From Thermococcus argininiproducens (lineage in GTDB: Archaea; Methanobacteriota_B; Thermococci; Thermococcales; Thermococcaceae), in assembly GCF_023746595.1 (NCBI RefSeq), contig NZ_CP080572.1, positions 744,001 to 808,000 of the forward strand: a stretch of 64,000 nt of DNA. The letters are read 5' to 3'. A model generated the notes under the pieces. The model was given only the letters and a program-made list of their open reading frames with translations. It was not told the origin of the DNA and searched no databases. How positions within the stretch are numbered: the first letter of the stretch is position 1; each line of letters opens with the position of its first letter. The position numbers were made by a program, and so were the translations under genes. This document shows, one piece after another, positions 1-8,958 of the stretch.

Positions 1-1200
1 GTTTTGCGTTACTTGGCGGGAGAATACACAGGGTTAGAAGAGAAAAGGGTCTATGCGAAAGTATGGCTAGATGAGGAAGAGGGTAAATTCGGTAGACGAG
101 GCAAAATGACGAGGGCTATTTATTACATGAATACAGGTACAATTCCTGATGAGGCTAAGATTGAGGTCTTTACTCTCGATAAACACTTTATAGGCACTGT
201 TGAAGAGGAATTTGCTGAGAGATTGATGCCAGGAGATATTTTTGTTCTATCTGGAAGGACATATGAGTTTAGGAAATCTAGGGCCAATAGAATTTATGTT
301 CAACCCAAAGAGGGCGCAAAGCCTACAATTCCAGCTTGGTTTTCCGAAATGCTTCCCTTGAGTTTTGATCTTGCATTAGATGTTCAAAGATTTAGGAGGG
401 AGGTTAAAAATCTCTTAGATAACAAAAGAGCCAAGAGTTTTCTAATGAAGAAATACCAGATAGATGAGAAAGCGGCAAAGGCCATTATGGGCTATTTTAG
501 AGAGCAAGCAAGGTATTCAACCGTTCCTGGGGATGAAATAATTCTTGTTGAAGAGATCTTTGATGAAAGAAGGGCAAAATACTTCTTCCATACCTTGATA
601 GGCAGGAGGGCCAATGAAGCCTTAAGCAGGGCCTTTGCTTATTTGATTAGTAAGAAAAAGAGATGCAATGTAGGAATAGCTATAAGCGATAATGGTTTTA
701 TGCTTATTTTGCCTAAAGAAAAAGTTCTGAGTGAAAATGAAGTCAAAGAACTTTTCCAAGTAGAAGATTTAAGAGAAACTCTAAAGAAGGCCTTGGATAA
801 TACGGAGCTTTTGAAGAGGCGTTTTAGACACGTAGCCAACAGAGGATTACTAATACTAAGACGTTACATGGGGCGGAAGAAGAGCCTAAGTAGACAGCAA
901 CTCAATGCACAGACTTTATTGAGGCTTTTAAAGAAAAATTATCCAGAGTTCCCACTTCTCAAAGAGGTTTATCGTGAGATAATGGAGGATAAGATGGATA
1001 TAGAGAATGCGGAAATTTTCTTGAGCTGGGTAAGGGAAGGTAAGATAAAAGTGGTGGTAGAGCATAATGAACTGCCATCACCTTTTGCCTTTAACCTTGA
1101 AGTGATTGGAGCTAGTGATGTTGTGCTGATGGAAGATAGGAGAGAGTTGATTAAGCAGTTGCATAGTAAAATAATGAAACTAATAGAAGAAAAAGCTTAA
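1..1200 (+). CDS. Lhr-type ATP-dependent helicase, C-terminal part (cut by window edge)
   Basis: The reading frame is open from the first base, so the start lies upstream and only about 399 C-terminal residues are visible. Segments such as RYLAGEY, the GKFGRRGK region and GTIPDEAKI followed by ERLMPGDIFVLSGRTY are typical of the region C-terminal to the two RecA domains of archaeal Lhr (large helicase-related) superfamily 2 proteins, which act in DNA repair and nucleic-acid unwinding. The Walker and DEAD-box motifs would lie outside the window and cannot be checked. The family is usually about 850-950 residues, so roughly the last 40 percent is here. It ends 34 bases before the next gene. Assignment is from recognised family sequence; the exact Lhr subgroup is not certain. 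Confidence 0.85.
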   Translation, partial: VLRYLAGEYTGLEEKRVYAKVWLDEEEGKFGRRGKMTRAIYYMNTGTIPDEAKIEVFTLDKHFIGTVEEEFAERLMPGDIFVLSGRTYEFRKSRANRIYVQPKEGAKPTIPAWFSEMLPLSFDLALDVQRFRREVKNLLDNKRAKSFLMKKYQIDEKAAKAIMGYFREQARYSTVPGDEIILVEEIFDERRAKYFFHTLIGRRANEALSRAFAYLISKKKRCNVGIAISDNGFMLILPKEKVLSENEVKELFQVEDLRETLKKALDNTELLKRRFRHVANRGLLILRRYMGRKKSLSRQQLNAQTLLRLLKKNYPEFPLLKEVYREIMEDKMDIENAEIFLSWVREGKIKVVVEHNELPSPFAFNLEVIGASDVVLMEDRRELIKQLHSKIMKLIEEKA

Positions 1201-1234
1201 ATACGTCAACGAGCCAAAGATAGTGGTGGGATCT

Positions 1235-2422
1235 GTGAAAAAGAGGTGGATTGCCAATTTTGTGCTGCTTTTGTTAGCTCTTTATACTGCTAATTACGCT
1301 GAACTAATCTCAGAAAAAGACCCCGTGTTGAACACTTTGTGGAGGTTAGATTTTGGAAATTTCGAGGAAAATATTGCGGGTATTAAATTTATAGAGAGTC
1401 GAATAGTAATTGCGACCTCACATAATGATATCGAAAGGGATGCTAAAAATGCTCATCTCATTATCATCGATGAAAAAGGCAATGTGCTAAGAAATGTCAC
1501 TCTTCTGCGGTTTGTTGCTTCTTTCGATGCCTCCCAGAGAATTATTGCACTGGGGACTGCAGATCTAAAATGGCTCAATGAATCCACCTTCACATTTTCT
1601 CCCTTTTACCTTGTAGTTTATTCTCCAAACGGTTCTGAGCTCTGGAGAAGAGAATTTAACGCGACATCAGTGAGTACTGCCAATGATTTAGTTGTAGTGA
1701 GAGGCTATATAAAAAATGGTAGTATAGTGAAGGTCTTTGACATAAATGGAAACGACCTCTGGAGTTTGAATTTTGGTGAAAAAGTCGCAACAAATGGAAA
1801 AATTGTTGTAGTGGCTGAGAAGGGTAAAATTTATTTCTTTTCCAGAGATGCCGAGCTTATAAAAATTGTTGAACCTTGGAAAGGGATAGTTGATCGTATG
1901 AGACTTACAGATGATGGAAAGCTTGTTGTGGTTTTCTACTCCCGTGAAGGGCAGTTTTTAGGAGTTTATGACAAGAATGGCGACTTTCTTTGGGGTAAAA
2001 CTTTCCTGCATGTAGAAGATTTTGCAATCTCACAGAACTATCTCATTGTATGCGATGCAGCATTGCATATATTTGACTGGTCTGGAAGAGAAGTCTGGAA
2101 TGATACGATGTATTATCTCTTATACCCAGAAATAGGCATTGCTTTAGGAAAAATTGCCCTCTCTCCGGATGAAAGATTTATAACTTATGGAGATGCTGGA
2201 GTAGGTTTTATTATAAATCCACTTTTTGATAAGGATAAAGACGAAATTTTGGATGAAAACGATACTATTCCAATAAACAACGGGTTGTTTTGGAGAATTG
2301 TGATAATTTCTGGTGTAGGTTGGTTAGTGGTTTGGATAAACTTATGGGAACGGAAAAAGGAGCGTGAAAAAGCAAGAAAAAGATATGAGGAGATAAAGGC
2401 TACCTTTGAGGATAGAAGCTAA
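1235..2422 (+). CDS. membrane-anchored PQQ-like beta-propeller protein, function unknown
   Basis: The protein is about 395 residues. It has an N-terminal hydrophobic segment (residues about 5-22) and a second one near the C-terminus (about 355-375) followed by a charged tail rich in Arg, Lys and Glu. Between them are repeated short strands with Asn-Gly turns and Trp (for example NGSELWRREF, NGNDLWSLNF, NGDFLWGKTF), the hallmark of PQQ-like or WD-type propeller blades. An Asp-rich loop (DKDKDEILDEND) just before the last membrane segment resembles a calcium-binding linker. The GTG at 1235 is chosen because GGTGGGAT lies just upstream; a GTG at 1223 is also in frame. The propeller is probably outside the cell; substrate unknown. 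It overlaps the convergent prolyl oligopeptidase gene by 4 bases. Confidence 0.75.
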   Translation: MKKRWIANFVLLLLALYTANYAELISEKDPVLNTLWRLDFGNFEENIAGIKFIESRIVIATSHNDIERDAKNAHLIIIDEKGNVLRNVTLLRFVASFDASQRIIALGTADLKWLNESTFTFSPFYLVVYSPNGSELWRREFNATSVSTANDLVVVRGYIKNGSIVKVFDINGNDLWSLNFGEKVATNGKIVVVAEKGKIYFFSRDAELIKIVEPWKGIVDRMRLTDDGKLVVVFYSREGQFLGVYDKNGDFLWGKTFLHVEDFAISQNYLIVCDAALHIFDWSGREVWNDTMYYLLYPEIGIALGKIALSPDERFITYGDAGVGFIINPLFDKDKDEILDENDTIPINNGLFWRIVIISGVGWLVVWINLWERKKEREKARKRYEEIKATFEDRS

Positions 2423-4281
2423 ACCTCAACTCCCAGAGTCTTAATCACAAATGCCAGCATATCTGTTAATTCTTTAACTCTTGTCTCCGCTGAGGCCCCC
2501 ATGTGTCCGCTCTTTGTTTCCACTCTTAAGTAAACGGATGCACCAACGTCTTTGAGCTTCTTTGCAAACTTTAATGCATGAGCTGGATGAACTCTATCAT
2601 CGTATAGTCCGGTGTAAATTAGTGTTGGTGGGTATTTTTTGGTTGGATCGATGTTATGGTATGGGGAATACTTGACAAGGAACTCTCTGTCCTTTGGGTC
2701 ATCTGGATTTCCATATTCTGGAATCCACACACTTCCAATGTAAAGCTTATGGAAGCGGAGCATGTCTATAACAGGATATCCAATTAAAGCTGCATCTATA
2801 ACATCGGGTCTTTGGACAAGTGTTGCTGAGACTAAAAGACCTCCATTGCTCCTTCCCCATGCAGCGACTTTATATCCCTCACTCTTAAGCTTCTCTAGAA
2901 CTGCTATAAAATCGTCAAATACGTTCTGTTTGTTTTCTCTCATACCAGCTCTGTGCCATTCTTCGCCGTATTCACTTCCTCCTCTTAGATTTGCCATAAC
3001 AAATATCCCGCCCTTCTTAATGAAGGGAATCACATGAGAGAAAAATCTTGGCGAGAGGGATATGTTGAAGCCCCCATATCCAAAGATCCATGCTATTTTC
3101 TCATCTCTTTCTCCTTTAACTATGAAGTAGTGGATTTTAGTTCCATCCCTTGAAGTTGCAAAGCTTTCTTCTACTTTGAATGTGTCTCCCAATTTGATTT
3201 CATCTACAAGCTCGAGTCTCTCACTAAATCTGTAAATCTTGTATGGCACTGTAAAGCTTTCATATCTAAGGAGAACATTCTTCCCATCGTTATCGAGAGG
3301 ATGAATCTGGCCGGGTACGTCAAATTTTATCTCTTCTATGAGTGTTCCATCTAGTGTGAAGACCCTTAAGAGTGAGGATGCATGAACCATGTAGCCGGTA
3401 AGTATCTTATCTTCTACTATAACGGCCCATTCAAGGGGAAATTCATTTTCTGGGAGAATCTCTTTTATTTCCTCTCCTTCGATCATGACTATTTTTCCAA
3501 GCCCTTTTCCCTCTCTAGTATATATGTAGAGCTTTCCATCTTTGTAGTCTATTGGATAAGCAGGAACTTTGCTTGAGTACACTTTTTTCCATTCTTCTGG
3601 CTTATTTATGGGCCCAAAGTATATATCGGCTTTGTTCCATCCAAAGGTAACTGTTAGCATTGCCCATTTTCCATCTGTGCTTTTCTGCAGGTTCATAAAA
3701 TACCCTGAAGCTAGGCCTTCACCAAATATCATCCTTTCTTTGTCTCCTTTCTTAAGGAAAACTCTCTCTGCTGGAGGCTCCATTCCATCGGGTGTTTTCT
3801 CTTTTCTATAGAAGCGAGCAAAATAATAACCATCGTCAAGGAAGACAATGTTCCATAGAGATGGCTTTATTTCTTCTAAGATCTCTCTACTTTTTAAGTC
3901 GATTATTCTTGTTATTCCTTCATCGGCTCCACCAATGGAGAAATTGTAGGCTAATCTTTTTCCTTCTTTATCTACAGTAAATCCTTGTAGAAGGACCTCG
4001 TCGTTAAGTTCTTTTTCAAGTTCCTTTGAGTCCACTATTACCTCTCCGGTTTCAAAGAGTTTTATGAGTTGTCTATCCCTCTCTTTTACTTGCACAAAAA
4101 TCCCTCTTTCTGTAAGCTGGGCCCTCCAGATGTTGGGTAAGTAATAGTACTCCCTAACATCGTCTATAAGTTCGTCTGGAATATCTCCAATGAACTCTCT
4201 AAAGTGTGCGTTTTCTTCCTCTATGAACTTTAACACTCTCTCATCACTTAGGTTTTCCATCCAGAGGTATGGATCTTCCAT
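2419..4281 (-). CDS. prolyl oligopeptidase (prolyl endopeptidase, family S9)
   Basis: This cytoplasmic serine protease cleaves after proline in short peptides and belongs to peptide catabolism. The protein is about 620 residues, matching the Pyrococcus furiosus enzyme (about 616). An N-terminal seven-bladed propeller is followed by the alpha/beta-hydrolase domain. The nucleophile Ser is in GRSNGG (about residue 478), the Asp in YDDRVHPAH (about 561) and the His in KSGHMG (about 593), so the triad is intact. I chose the ATG at 4281 because GGTGA sits six bases before it and the product then begins MEDPYLWMENL as in relatives; an ATG four codons upstream overlaps that ribosome site. No operon partner is visible; the upstream region to 4420 is a short spacer. 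Confidence 0.97.
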   Translation of the reverse strand: MEDPYLWMENLSDERVLKFIEEENAHFREFIGDIPDELIDDVREYYYLPNIWRAQLTERGIFVQVKERDRQLIKLFETGEVIVDSKELEKELNDEVLLQGFTVDKEGKRLAYNFSIGGADEGITRIIDLKSREILEEIKPSLWNIVFLDDGYYFARFYRKEKTPDGMEPPAERVFLKKGDKERMIFGEGLASGYFMNLQKSTDGKWAMLTVTFGWNKADIYFGPINKPEEWKKVYSSKVPAYPIDYKDGKLYIYTREGKGLGKIVMIEGEEIKEILPENEFPLEWAVIVEDKILTGYMVHASSLLRVFTLDGTLIEEIKFDVPGQIHPLDNDGKNVLLRYESFTVPYKIYRFSERLELVDEIKLGDTFKVEESFATSRDGTKIHYFIVKGERDEKIAWIFGYGGFNISLSPRFFSHVIPFIKKGGIFVMANLRGGSEYGEEWHRAGMRENKQNVFDDFIAVLEKLKSEGYKVAAWGRSNGGLLVSATLVQRPDVIDAALIGYPVIDMLRFHKLYIGSVWIPEYGNPDDPKDREFLVKYSPYHNIDPTKKYPPTLIYTGLYDDRVHPAHALKFAKKLKDVGASVYLRVETKSGHMGASAETRVKELTDMLAFVIKTLGVEV

Positions 4282-4420
4282 CGAAGTCACCATTAAGATA
4301 TTAAATTTAACGTTAATAAGAATATCGCTAACCTCTTCTAATCATTATTTGAGTAGGAAGTCGCTAGATAATATACTCTCGATCATGCTTTGGTTTGAAA
4401 ATAGATAAATAAGAGAAAAG

Positions 4421-4891
4421 TCAGTTTTTAGTTTTTAACCTCACATCAAATAAACATACTTCGTCGCCTTTTAACACGTTTTTGGGCCTTTTAAACTCCA
4501 CATCGGAGTTATACGCTTTCACCAATGCGACATCTTGCTCACAGTATATGAGGCCTATTTCCCCTGCATCTTTCTCTTTCCAGACTTTTGCAAAAGGACA
4601 AAAAGTTACCTCACTGTAGTACGTTGTTTCATCAACTTTTCCTTTACTTTTCCAAGCTTCTTTCAATGGCATATCATAATATCTTGATAGGTTTTCCAAT
4701 GTTAAAGGCAATCCCTTGCTTAAAACATCCTTTCTAATATTTTCGCCTCTTTCCGATCCAAATTTCTCTATAGCTCGTTCCAAGGCCTTTTTCCCTTCTT
4801 CTCCAAAGGTGTCTATTACTTCTTTTGAAAGGTGGTAGAAGAGGAGAGCCATAATTTCAGCCATCTTTTGAACATTACTTTTTTCATTCAT
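4421..4891 (-). CDS. ATC hydrolase-like protein (L-2-amino-thiazoline-4-carboxylate hydrolase family)
   Basis: The protein has 156 residues and ends with the pattern of the ATC_hydrolase family: TFCPFAKVW (Cys98), GLIYCEQDVALVKAYN (Cys117) and a late Cys146 in EVCLFDVR. In bacteria the named member opens a thiazoline ring on the route to cysteine, but most archaeal members are uncharacterised, so the substrate is not known. An N-terminal helical half precedes the cysteine-bearing half. A strong AGGAGGT lies six bases before the ATG at 4891. An imperfect inverted repeat (4917-4963) sits in its promoter region and suggests a dedicated repressor. Family assignment is fairly sure; catalytic role is inference. 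Confidence 0.75.
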   Translation of the reverse strand: MNEKSNVQKMAEIMALLFYHLSKEVIDTFGEEGKKALERAIEKFGSERGENIRKDVLSKGLPLTLENLSRYYDMPLKEAWKSKGKVDETTYYSEVTFCPFAKVWKEKDAGEIGLIYCEQDVALVKAYNSDVEFKRPKNVLKGDEVCLFDVRLKTKN

Positions 4892-4916
4892 TAGAGTACC
4901 TCCTTTTCAGTAGATT

Positions 4917-4963
4917 TCTCACATGAACCATTGTTTAATAACTCTAAAAACCTTCTTGTGAGA
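4917..4963. promoter_or_regulatory. imperfect inverted repeat upstream of the ATC-hydrolase-like gene
   Basis: The arms TCTCACATGAA (4917-4927) and TTCTTGTGAGA (4953-4963) match at 10 of 11 positions with 25 bases between them. They flank an AT-rich TATA-like stretch (reverse strand GAGTTATTAAAC) and begin 26 bases before the minus-strand ATG at 4891. The geometry suits a dimeric repressor binding over the promoter. The regulator is unknown and the repeat could be chance. Confidence 0.4.
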
Positions 4964-5177
4964 TCGTACCATAAACTTTTAGGTTAGCGTGGGTTTAGTT
5001 ATGAAATAGGGATAAGACTAAAGAGAATACTAAAAAGGCTCCTAGAGATATTTAAACTTTCATTCTAGCTTTTAGTAGAAGTGAGCTTCGTGAGTGTTGG
5101 AAGTGCCAGACTACTGATCAGTTTTGACCACATTTTTATTTTCTCTTGACCACTCTATTATATATTAGGTGATAGGT

Positions 5178-5846
5178 ATGATTGAAGTAGTTGAGAGAGA
5201 ATACAAAATGGAGCCCGGAATGAAGTTAAAGCTTGGCAATATAAACGGTTACGTGAAAATGGAGGGTTATGATGGGAATACATTAAAACTCAGAGCTGAG
5301 AAAAAGTGGGGCCTTTTAGGTGCTGAACCTAAGATAAAAATCAAAAAAGAAGGAAACACACTCATAATAAAGGTGAAACAGAAAAGAAGCTTTGGAATAA
5401 GCATTGGCGAAAGTGCGGTTAATTTTGAACTTCTTATTCCGAAAGAAGTTGAAATTGAGGTGGCAAGTGTTAACGGCTCGATAACTGTTAAAAACATTTC
5501 AAAAGCGGACAAAATAGCCACAGTAAACGGGAGAATACATGTTGAGAATGTTGAACCTAGAAAAATTTCGACCGTAAATGGGACAATAAAAGCATTAATG
5601 ACAAGAATTAGCAGTGATGCTGGTATATCTACTGTAAATGGCAGTATTGAAGTTTATGTTCCAAAAAACGCCAATGTGGAAGTTAGAGCAAGTACTGTAA
5701 ATGGAAAGATAACTACTGACATACCAGGAGAGATTTCAAAGACACCTATTTACGGACCAAAATCATTCATGGGGATTCTTGGAGAGGGAAGACACAAACT
5801 GAAGATATCTGCAGTGAATGGGAGTATTACAATTAAGCTGAGATGA
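5178..5846 (+). CDS. DUF4097-family right-handed beta-helix-like protein with VNG repeats
   Basis: The protein is about 222 residues and built of a repeating unit of roughly 18-25 residues centred on Val-Asn-Gly: NINGYVKM, ASVNGSITV, ATVNGRIHV, STVNGTIKA, STVNGSIEV, STVNGKITT and SAVNGSITI. This is the signature of DUF4097/putative-adhesin proteins predicted to form a beta-solenoid. No signal peptide or membrane segment is seen, so it is probably cytoplasmic or non-classically located despite the adhesin label. The ATG at 5178 follows GGTGAT with four bases spacing. It overlaps the convergent CPBP protease gene by 14 bases. Molecular function is unknown. Confidence 0.8.
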   Translation: MIEVVEREYKMEPGMKLKLGNINGYVKMEGYDGNTLKLRAEKKWGLLGAEPKIKIKKEGNTLIIKVKQKRSFGISIGESAVNFELLIPKEVEIEVASVNGSITVKNISKADKIATVNGRIHVENVEPRKISTVNGTIKALMTRISSDAGISTVNGSIEVYVPKNANVEVRASTVNGKITTDIPGEISKTPIYGPKSFMGILGEGRHKLKISAVNGSITIKLR

Positions 5847-6429
5847 TGCAGAGGATATCAAACACTATTGCACCCATCCAGTGAAGAAAAAAGCTTGGTA
5901 GAAAGCTCTCACTTTTTAGACCTATTTTTGCAAATGCTATTCCCGCAAAGAATGAATAAGGGACCTCCAGTGCTGGCTTTCCTATATGTACAAGAGTATA
6001 TGGGATATTTTGTGCGAGTATGCCGAGCCACTCATTTTCCTTAGCCAGGGGAAAGAGTAATATTCCTCTGTAAAATGCCTCATGGGCAAACATTACAACT
6101 CCGATGAGGAGTTCTTTGAAGAGAAACTCTGACCAGGACGTGTAGGTGAAAATAGGATAATAATCTCTGAAGGTGCCTAATCGGGAGGCATACATGCTTA
6201 TAGGAAGCGCCATGAAAAAAAGCATAAACGCCCATTTATATCCTTCTTTTTTGCCAAATTTAAACCCCATCTCATTTAGCTTAAACCCAAGGGAGTACGC
6301 TACTATAAGGGGAATTATCACATAAAAGAGGATATTATAAAAAGCCCATTCATATATGTTAGTCCCTAAAGAACGACTAAGAATCACGAGAAAAATTCCG
6401 ACGAGATAAAGGGCGAATGAGCTTTTCAA
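5833..6429 (-). CDS. CPBP-family intramembrane metalloprotease (CAAX protease-like)
   Basis: The protein has 198 residues with six or so hydrophobic segments. The diagnostic motif is AHEAFYRG (Glu117, Arg121), followed by a His in LVHIG (His148) and another in FFLHW (His183), as in the Abi/CAAX prenyl-protease family. The usual Glu-Glu pair of the first motif is His-Glu here. Family members cleave proteins inside the membrane or act in maturation and immunity; the substrate here is unknown. The start is a TTG at 6429 with GGTGGTCACC just upstream. It is convergent with the VNG-repeat gene and follows nothing obvious in an operon. Confidence 0.82.
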   Translation of the reverse strand: MKSSFALYLVGIFLVILSRSLGTNIYEWAFYNILFYVIIPLIVAYSLGFKLNEMGFKFGKKEGYKWAFMLFFMALPISMYASRLGTFRDYYPIFTYTSWSEFLFKELLIGVVMFAHEAFYRGILLFPLAKENEWLGILAQNIPYTLVHIGKPALEVPYSFFAGIAFAKIGLKSESFLPSFFLHWMGAIVFDILCIISA

Positions 6430-6462
6430 AGGTGACCACCAAATAAAAGAGGGTGGGGAAGA

Positions 6463-7329
6463 TCACTCCTCTTTGGTTTCATTCTCTACGGTGCTTTCTT
6501 CATTGGCTTCTTCGATTTCTTCGGCTTCTTCAACTTCCTTAGCGATTTCTTCTGGTGCTTCTTCAGTCTTCTCCTCCATCTCAGGTTCAACTTTTTCGGT
6601 TTCCTCTTCTTCAATCTTAGCTTCTGGAGGTTTTAGAAGATCTTCAACTGTAGGCTTGAATTCTACTGTTTCGTAACCCAAGAACTTGAGGTCACTTTCT
6701 AAAAGTATCTCACCCAGTACAAGGGTTCTTGGATCTAATGTTTGTTCTCCGAAGTCTATCTTTACATCCTTCTCGCCAACTTCAATCTGCACTTTTTCAA
6801 AGTCGATTCTTGGGATTCTAAGGTCTATTAGAGCTTTTACTTTTTCTATTGGGTCTTCGATTTTTTCAAGAATCTCGACTTCATATACTGCAGTTTTCCC
6901 AGCAAACGGGTGGTTAAAGTCAACTCTAACTCTACCACTTGAAACGCTCATAACTCTTCCTTTGAGTTTTTTTCCACTTTCTGTTTCTATTTCCACATCA
7001 AGTCCAGGGAATGGATAAATGCCTTGTCTTCTGAACTGGCCTATTGTAAATGTTTTTATGAGTTTGGGATCTCTCTTCCCGAAGGCCTTTTCTGGAGGGA
7101 TCTCAAGAGTGTACTTCTTCCCAACTTCCAGGCCTTCTAAAGCTTCGTCAAGACCTTTTATAACATGTCCAGCACCCACTGCTATTGGCACTGGCCCGTA
7201 AATGCCCTTTTCATTGTAAATGCCAGCTTCTTTTGCAACGTCTTCATGAGTTGTATCAAATATCTCTCCAGTCTCTTTGATCTTTCCAATGTAGTGAAGC
7301 TTTATTACATCCTTCTTTGCCACTTTCAT
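6463..7329 (-). CDS. FKBP-type peptidyl-prolyl cis-trans isomerase, long archaeal form
   Basis: This enzyme catalyses proline isomerisation and acts as a folding helper in the cytoplasm. The roughly 288-residue product begins with the FKBP fold (KLHYIGKIKETGEIFDTT, then GHVIKGLDEALEGLEVGKK) that carries the archaeal insert-in-flap segment before the PFAGKTAVYEV return strand. A long C-terminal extension follows (about residues 155-240), ending in a strongly acidic Glu-rich tail of about 45 residues. The long form corresponds to the larger of the FKBP classes found in Thermococcales. The ATG at 7329 is seven bases after GGAGGT, better placed than the upstream in-frame codons. It is divergent from cysS. 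Confidence 0.92.
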   Translation of the reverse strand: MKVAKKDVIKLHYIGKIKETGEIFDTTHEDVAKEAGIYNEKGIYGPVPIAVGAGHVIKGLDEALEGLEVGKKYTLEIPPEKAFGKRDPKLIKTFTIGQFRRQGIYPFPGLDVEIETESGKKLKGRVMSVSSGRVRVDFNHPFAGKTAVYEVEILEKIEDPIEKVKALIDLRIPRIDFEKVQIEVGEKDVKIDFGEQTLDPRTLVLGEILLESDLKFLGYETVEFKPTVEDLLKPPEAKIEEEETEKVEPEMEEKTEEAPEEIAKEVEEAEEIEEANEESTVENETKEE

Positions 7330-7460
7330 AATCATAACCTCCTGATTACCTTTTTTCAAAAGCTGGTTTAGATTATGGAATGGGGTTTTTAAGCTTTGCA
7401 CTTGCCGAAAGCGATAATCTAATAAAAACCTTAGAGAACTTTTTCTGGGTGGTAGAAAAA

Positions 7461-8885
7461 ATGAAAGTTTACAATACGATGACAAAGCAGAAAGAGGAAT
7501 TCAGACCTTTGAGAGAAGGCGAGGTCAGGATGTACGTTTGTGGGCCCACAGTTTATGATTACACTCATCTTGGACACGCAAGGACCTACATAGCTTTTGA
7601 TGTGATAAGACGGTACCTCGAGCATAAGGGATATAGTGTCTTAATGGTGATGAATTTTACTGATATAGATGACAAGATCATAAGAAGGGCACAGGAAACA
7701 GGGGAAGACCCAAATAAGCTTGCAGAGAGGTTTTTAAAATTCTTTTTGGAGGACATGAAGTCGTTGAAGGTTAAACCCGCCGATATTTATCCAAGAGTTA
7801 CAGAGCACATTCAGGATATAATTGAGTTTGTCAGAAAACTTGAGGAAAGAGGATACGCATACGAAGGTAGTGACGGTGTTTATTTTGAAGTTAGAAAATA
7901 TGGAGAATATGGCAAGCTAAGTAAAATAAATCTTGAAGATCTCAGAAAAGGAGCAAGAGTCGAGCCAGGAGAAGGAAAGAGAAATCCTGAGGATTTTGCT
8001 CTCTGGAAGAAGGCTAAACCTGGAGAACCAAAATGGGACAGCCCATGGGGAGAAGGGAGGCCTGGGTGGCATATAGAATGTTCTACCATGAGCACGAAAT
8101 ACCTTGGGGAGAGCTTTGATATCCATGGCGGTGGAAATGACTTGATCTTCCCGCACCATGAAAACGAAATAGCGCAGACAGAGGCATGCACGGGAGTAGA
8201 ATGGGTTCGTTACTGGCTTCACACAGGCTTTGTGATGGTAAAAGGAGAGAAAATGAGTAAAAGTCTTGGAAACTTTGTCACTATAAGGGAACTCCTTGAA
8301 AGATACTCACCTGAAGTTATAAGGTTCTTTGTCCTTCAAAAGCACTACCGTTCTCCTCTTGACTATACAGAAGAAGGAATTCAACATGCAAAGAACAACC
8401 TTGAGCGTTTATATAACACCATTGAGAACATAAGAATAGCAATGGAAAAAGCTGAGATACCGTTCAAATGGGAGAAAGAGGAATTTGAGCTCTATGAAGT
8501 TATAAGAGAAGCTAAGAAGAAGTTCTATGAAGCTATGGATGATGACTTCAACACTGCTGAGGCTATGAAGCCTATATTTGAAGTTGCAAATGCTGTAAAC
8601 GTTTATCTCACAAAAGTTGAGAAACCAAAAGAAAGTGTACTGAGAAAGGCCATTGAGTTCTTCAGAATAATAAGTGAAGTTTTCGGGATCTTTGAGGAAT
8701 ACTTTAAGGAAGCTAAAGAGAGCAAAGAAGAAGAACTCATAGAGTTGCTCATTGAGGTGAGAAGCACACTTAGGAAGCAGAGGAGCTTTGAATTGGCAGA
8801 TAAGATAAGGGCAGAACTCAGAGAACTAGGAATTCAGCTTGAAGATACCCCCGAAGGGACAATTTGGAAGAGGATAAATGTTTAG
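7461..8885 (+). CDS. cysS: cysteinyl-tRNA synthetase
   Basis: This enzyme charges tRNA-Cys with cysteine in the cytoplasm. The protein is about 474 residues. The class I HIGH motif is THLGHA (residues 36-39) and the KMSKS motif is EKMSKS (264-268). Zinc ligands typical of CysRS are visible: Cys27 in YVCGPT, Cys207 in HIECS and His232/Glu236 in PHHENEI. The C-terminal anticodon-binding domain ends with the usual GIQLEDTPEGTIW. The ATG at 7461 follows a GGTGG-type site and gives the family-standard MKVYNTMTKQ start; longer in-frame extensions are not conserved in type. It is divergent from the FKBP gene across a 131-base promoter region. Confidence 0.97.
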   Translation: MKVYNTMTKQKEEFRPLREGEVRMYVCGPTVYDYTHLGHARTYIAFDVIRRYLEHKGYSVLMVMNFTDIDDKIIRRAQETGEDPNKLAERFLKFFLEDMKSLKVKPADIYPRVTEHIQDIIEFVRKLEERGYAYEGSDGVYFEVRKYGEYGKLSKINLEDLRKGARVEPGEGKRNPEDFALWKKAKPGEPKWDSPWGEGRPGWHIECSTMSTKYLGESFDIHGGGNDLIFPHHENEIAQTEACTGVEWVRYWLHTGFVMVKGEKMSKSLGNFVTIRELLERYSPEVIRFFVLQKHYRSPLDYTEEGIQHAKNNLERLYNTIENIRIAMEKAEIPFKWEKEEFELYEVIREAKKKFYEAMDDDFNTAEAMKPIFEVANAVNVYLTKVEKPKESVLRKAIEFFRIISEVFGIFEEYFKEAKESKEEELIELLIEVRSTLRKQRSFELADKIRAELRELGIQLEDTPEGTIWKRINV

Positions 8886-8915
8886 CTCTCTTCTTTTTGA
8901 TTTTGGCTTTAGCAA

Positions 8916-8926
8916 TTTTTAAATAT
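8916..8926 (+). promoter_or_regulatory. TATA box for the M20 peptidase gene
   Basis: TTTTTAAATAT lies 33 bases before the ATG at 8959, preceded by an A-rich BRE-like GCAA. The spacing implies transcription starting about ten bases before the start codon. Confidence 0.55.
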
Positions 8927-8958
8927 CCTTTCGATGAGAATCTTAATGGTGTACTCCT

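Noticed and set aside
5073-5120. C/D box guide RNA downstream of the TATA-like ATATTTAAAC
   Set aside because: A CTGA is present but no TGATGA box and no second box pair, so it does not meet the pattern.
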